From the NCBI GenBank assembly GCA_963511305.1, contig CAUPIJ010000019.1:1-36530 (forward strand): a stretch of 36,530 nt of DNA. Direction: 5' to 3'. Below, one piece after another: positions 34,616-36,530 of this stretch. The stretch is from Propionimicrobium sp963511305. GTDB lineage: Bacteria > Actinomycetota > Actinomycetes > Propionibacteriales > Propionibacteriaceae. The notes beneath the pieces are model-generated. The model was not told where the DNA came from and searched no databases. It saw nothing but the letters and a program-made list of their open reading frames with translations. Every line of letters starts with the position of its first letter. Positions within the stretch are counted from its first letter, which is position 1. Made by a program: the position numbers and the translations under genes.

Positions 34616-34897
34616 TTACTTGGCCTTCTCGACGATCTCGATCAGGCGCCAACGCTTGGTTGCCGACGTCGGGCGGGTCTCCATGATACGGACACGGTCG
34701 CCGATGCCAGCCTCGTTGTTTTCGTCATGGGCATGCAGCTTGGTGCTCATGTTCATGACCTTGCCGTACAGGCGGTGCTTAACGCGATCTTCAACGCGGA
34801 CAACGATAGTCTTCTGCATCTTGTCCGAGGTGACGATGCCGGTACGAACCTTACGACCGGCGCGCTCTGCAGCCTGCTTCTTTACCTGTTCGCTCAT
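34616..34897 (-). CDS. rpsQ: 30S ribosomal protein S17
   Basis: A 93-residue S17 with the family stretch GIVTSDKMQKTIVVRVEDRV and KHRLYGKVMNMSTKLHAHDE. The N-terminus is about ten residues longer than in E. coli, as usual in actinobacteria. It overlaps rpmC (ATGA) and is the last gene before the terminator at 34565-34600. Confidence 0.96.
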   Translation of the reverse strand: MSEQVKKQAAERAGRKVRTGIVTSDKMQKTIVVRVEDRVKHRLYGKVMNMSTKLHAHDENNEAGIGDRVRIMETRPTSATKRWRLIEIVEKAK

Positions 34898-35133
34898 TCT
34901 GCGGCCTCCTGGGCGTCGGGATCCTCAATAATGCCGAGGCTACGCTCACGCAGCACCGTGTAGATGCGCGCGATGTTCTTCTTAACCTCGCGAAGCTGAG
35001 CGGTATTCTCCAGCTGGCCAGTGGCCGACTGGAAACGAAGACCGAACAGTTCTTCCTTGAGAGCAACAACCTGCTCGTTGAGCTCCTTGGCACTGAGACC
35101 GCGCAGGTCAGAGGCTTTGTTAGCGGATGCCAT
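34894..35133 (-). CDS. rpmC: 50S ribosomal protein L29
   Basis: A 79-residue L29, at the exit of the nascent-chain tunnel. The core is LRGLSAKELNEQVVALKEEL and FGLRFQSATGQLENTAQLRE, then KKNIARIYTVLRER. Its ATG overlaps the rplP stop by one base (TGATG). Confidence 0.96.
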   Translation of the reverse strand: MASANKASDLRGLSAKELNEQVVALKEELFGLRFQSATGQLENTAQLREVKKNIARIYTVLRERSLGIIEDPDAQEAAE

Positions 35134-35552
35134 CAGAATTCACCTGCCTCACGCGCGACGAAGCGCGCCTTCATGGGTAGCTTGTGGATAGCAAGACGCA
35201 GCGCCTCACGTGCAACCTCTTCGGAAACGCCGGAGACCTCGAACATCACGCGGCCCGGCTTGATGTTGGCCACCCAGAACTCTGGGGAACCCTTACCGGA
35301 ACCCATACGGGCTTCTGCCGGGTGCTTGGTCAGCGGGCGGTCGGGGAACACGTTGATCCAGACCTTACCGCCACGCTTCATGTGACGGGTCATGGCGATA
35401 CGAGCGGCCTCAATCTGACGGTTAGTCAGGTAGCCGCGACCGACAGCCTGAATGCCGTAGTCGCCGAAGGTCAGCGTGGTGCCACCCTTAGCTAGACCGG
35501 AACGGCCAGGACGATGCTGCTTGCGATACTTAACACGACGAGGAATTAACAT
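35133..35552 (-). CDS. rplP: 50S ribosomal protein L16
   Basis: A 139-residue L16 near the peptidyl-transferase centre and A-site tRNA. It has the start MLIPRRVKYRKQHRPGRSG, the middle RHMKRGGKVWINVFPDRPLT and GSGKGSPEFWVANIKPGRVMF. It begins 2 bp after rpsC. Confidence 0.97.
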   Translation of the reverse strand: MLIPRRVKYRKQHRPGRSGLAKGGTTLTFGDYGIQAVGRGYLTNRQIEAARIAMTRHMKRGGKVWINVFPDRPLTKHPAEARMGSGKGSPEFWVANIKPGRVMFEVSGVSEEVAREALRLAIHKLPMKARFVAREAGEF

Positions 35553-35554
35553 AA

Positions 35555-36400
35555 TTAAGCTCCTGCGTTCTGAGTTTCGGGGGCTGCGGAAGCCTGCGCT
35601 GCGTTATCTGCGCTAGCTGCCGCTGCGCTCTGCGCTTCAGCCTGCTTACGAGCCTGGTCGGAACGACGGTTACCACCTCGGCCTGGACGACGTCCGCCAC
35701 GGCCACCGCCACGACCACCGCGGGCAGGTGCCTGCTCACGAGCGGCCTTCTGGGCAGCACGCTCAGCGCGGGTGCCGGTGACGTCACCGTTGTAGACCCA
35801 AACCTTCACGCCGATGCGGCCGTACTGAGTACGAGCTTCGTAGAAGCCGTAGTCGATGTCGGCGCGCAGGGTGTGCAGCGGCACACGGCCTTCGCGGTAG
35901 CCCTCAGCGCGGCTCATTTCAGCGCCGCCGAGACGGCCAGAGCACTTGATGCGGATACCCTTGGCGCCGGCACGCATGGCCGACTGCTGGGCCTTGCGCA
36001 TAGCGCGACGGAAAGCAACACGGGCGCCGAGCTGCTCGGCGATGCCCTGGGCAACCAGCTGAGCGTCGGTCTCGGTGTTACGAACCTCAAGGATATTCAG
36101 CTGAATCTGCTTGCCGCAGAGCTTTTCGAGCTCGCCGCGGATGCGCTCAGCCTCGGTGCCGTTACGACCGATGACGATCCCCGGGCGGGCAGTCGACAGG
36201 TAGATGGTGACACGCTCGTCGCTGCGACGCTCGATCTCGATCGAGCTGACGCCGGCGCGCTCAAGGTGAGTGCGCAGCCACTCGCGAATCTTCTGGTCTT
36301 CGGCAACGAAATCCGAGTACTTCTTGTCCGCGTACCAGCGAGCGGTGTGATCGGTGGTGACGCCGAGACGGAAGCCGTTAGGATTGATCTTCTGACCCAC
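35555..36400 (-). CDS. rpsC: 30S ribosomal protein S3
   Basis: A 281-residue S3 at the mRNA entry site. MGQKINPNGFRLGVTTDHTA opens it, the KH domain has GRNG (78-81), and the C-terminal domain has SGRLGGAEMSRAEGYREGRV. After about residue 218 comes a ~60-residue extension rich in Arg-Gly and then Ala/Gln (RGGRGGGRGGRRPGRGG), longer than in E. coli and common in actinobacteria. The start is GTG, with AAGGAGG inside the end of rplV. Confidence 0.96.
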   Translation of the reverse strand: MGQKINPNGFRLGVTTDHTARWYADKKYSDFVAEDQKIREWLRTHLERAGVSSIEIERRSDERVTIYLSTARPGIVIGRNGTEAERIRGELEKLCGKQIQLNILEVRNTETDAQLVAQGIAEQLGARVAFRRAMRKAQQSAMRAGAKGIRIKCSGRLGGAEMSRAEGYREGRVPLHTLRADIDYGFYEARTQYGRIGVKVWVYNGDVTGTRAERAAQKAAREQAPARGGRGGGRGGRRPGRGGNRRSDQARKQAEAQSAAAASADNAAQASAAPETQNAGA

Positions 36401-36402
36401 GC

Positions 36403-36530
36403 TCAGGCCTCCTTCTCTGTTTCAGTAGCGGGCTTTTCTTTATTAGCGGCCGGCTTATCTGCCGCAGCTTTAGCAGCCGGCTTATCTGCCGCAGCTTTAG
36501 CAGCCGGCTTATCTGCCGCAGCTTTAGCAG
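36403..36530 (-). CDS. rplV: 50S ribosomal protein L22, C-terminal tail (gene cut by window end)
   Basis: The last 42 codons of a gene that continues beyond the window. The peptide consists of repeats of AAKAAADKP and ends NKEKPATETEKEA. Position directly before rpsC identifies it as rplV; the conserved L22 fold itself is outside the window, so the name rests on synteny and on the Ala/Lys-rich tails known for actinobacterial L22. Confidence 0.85.
   Translation of the reverse strand, partial: AKAAADKPAAKAAADKPAAKAAADKPAANKEKPATETEKEA
36449..36529. repeat. three perfect 27-bp tandem repeats in the rplV tail
   Basis: Units at 36449-36475, 36476-36502 and 36503-36529 are identical and code for the nine-residue repeat PAAKAAADK. 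More copies may lie beyond the window end. Confidence 0.9.

Overview
The window comes from a high-GC Gram-positive bacterium, most likely an actinomycete of the Actinomycetaceae type. The supporting signs are short-form adenylate kinase, four-cysteine S14, long low-complexity tails on S3 and L22, an LPXTG sortase-assembled fimbria with a giant tip protein, and frequent GTG or leaderless starts. The species cannot be named from sequence alone.

The backbone is the S10/spc ribosomal-protein region, read on the minus strand from right to left. It runs rplV (3' end), rpsC, rplP, rpmC, rpsQ and a terminator, then a 1.7-kb break holding a membrane protein and three copies of a palindromic repeat. 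It continues with rplN, rplX, rplE, rpsN, rpsH, rplF, rplR, rpsE, rpmD, rplO and a strong terminator. Next comes a break of about 23.5 kb, and the operon resumes as secY, adk, a terminator, map and a thioredoxin-domain (DUF255) gene. Genes within each block overlap or nearly touch.

The 23.5-kb break (5163-28673) is accessory. From left to right it holds: (1) an oligopeptide ABC transporter, oppA-oppB-oppC-oppDF; (2) an AT-richer block with a divergent RelA/SpoT-domain gene and a Panacea-domain gene, a likely toxin-antitoxin pair; (3) a 650-bp non-coding stretch with palindromes and four 23-bp iterons; (4) a 3' sortase fragment and an Abi-type HEPN gene; (5) a fimbrial operon of tip adhesin, major pilin and class C sortase, preceded by homopolymer tracts that look like phase-variation switches; (6) an MNT-HEPN toxin-antitoxin pair bracketed by two copies of a 38-bp palindrome; (7) an IS3-family remnant; and (8) a Schlafen/AlbA_2-type ATP-binding regulator between two ~185-bp direct repeats.

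The most notable signals are three. First, mononucleotide tracts lie in the putative promoter (G10), the first codons (C9) and the signal-peptide region (G12) of the 2,425-residue tip adhesin. Second, a family of 111-112-bp imperfect palindromes has terminal arms that co-vary between copies. Third, small toxin/defence-type modules, each with its own repeats, have collected between two halves of an essential ribosomal operon.
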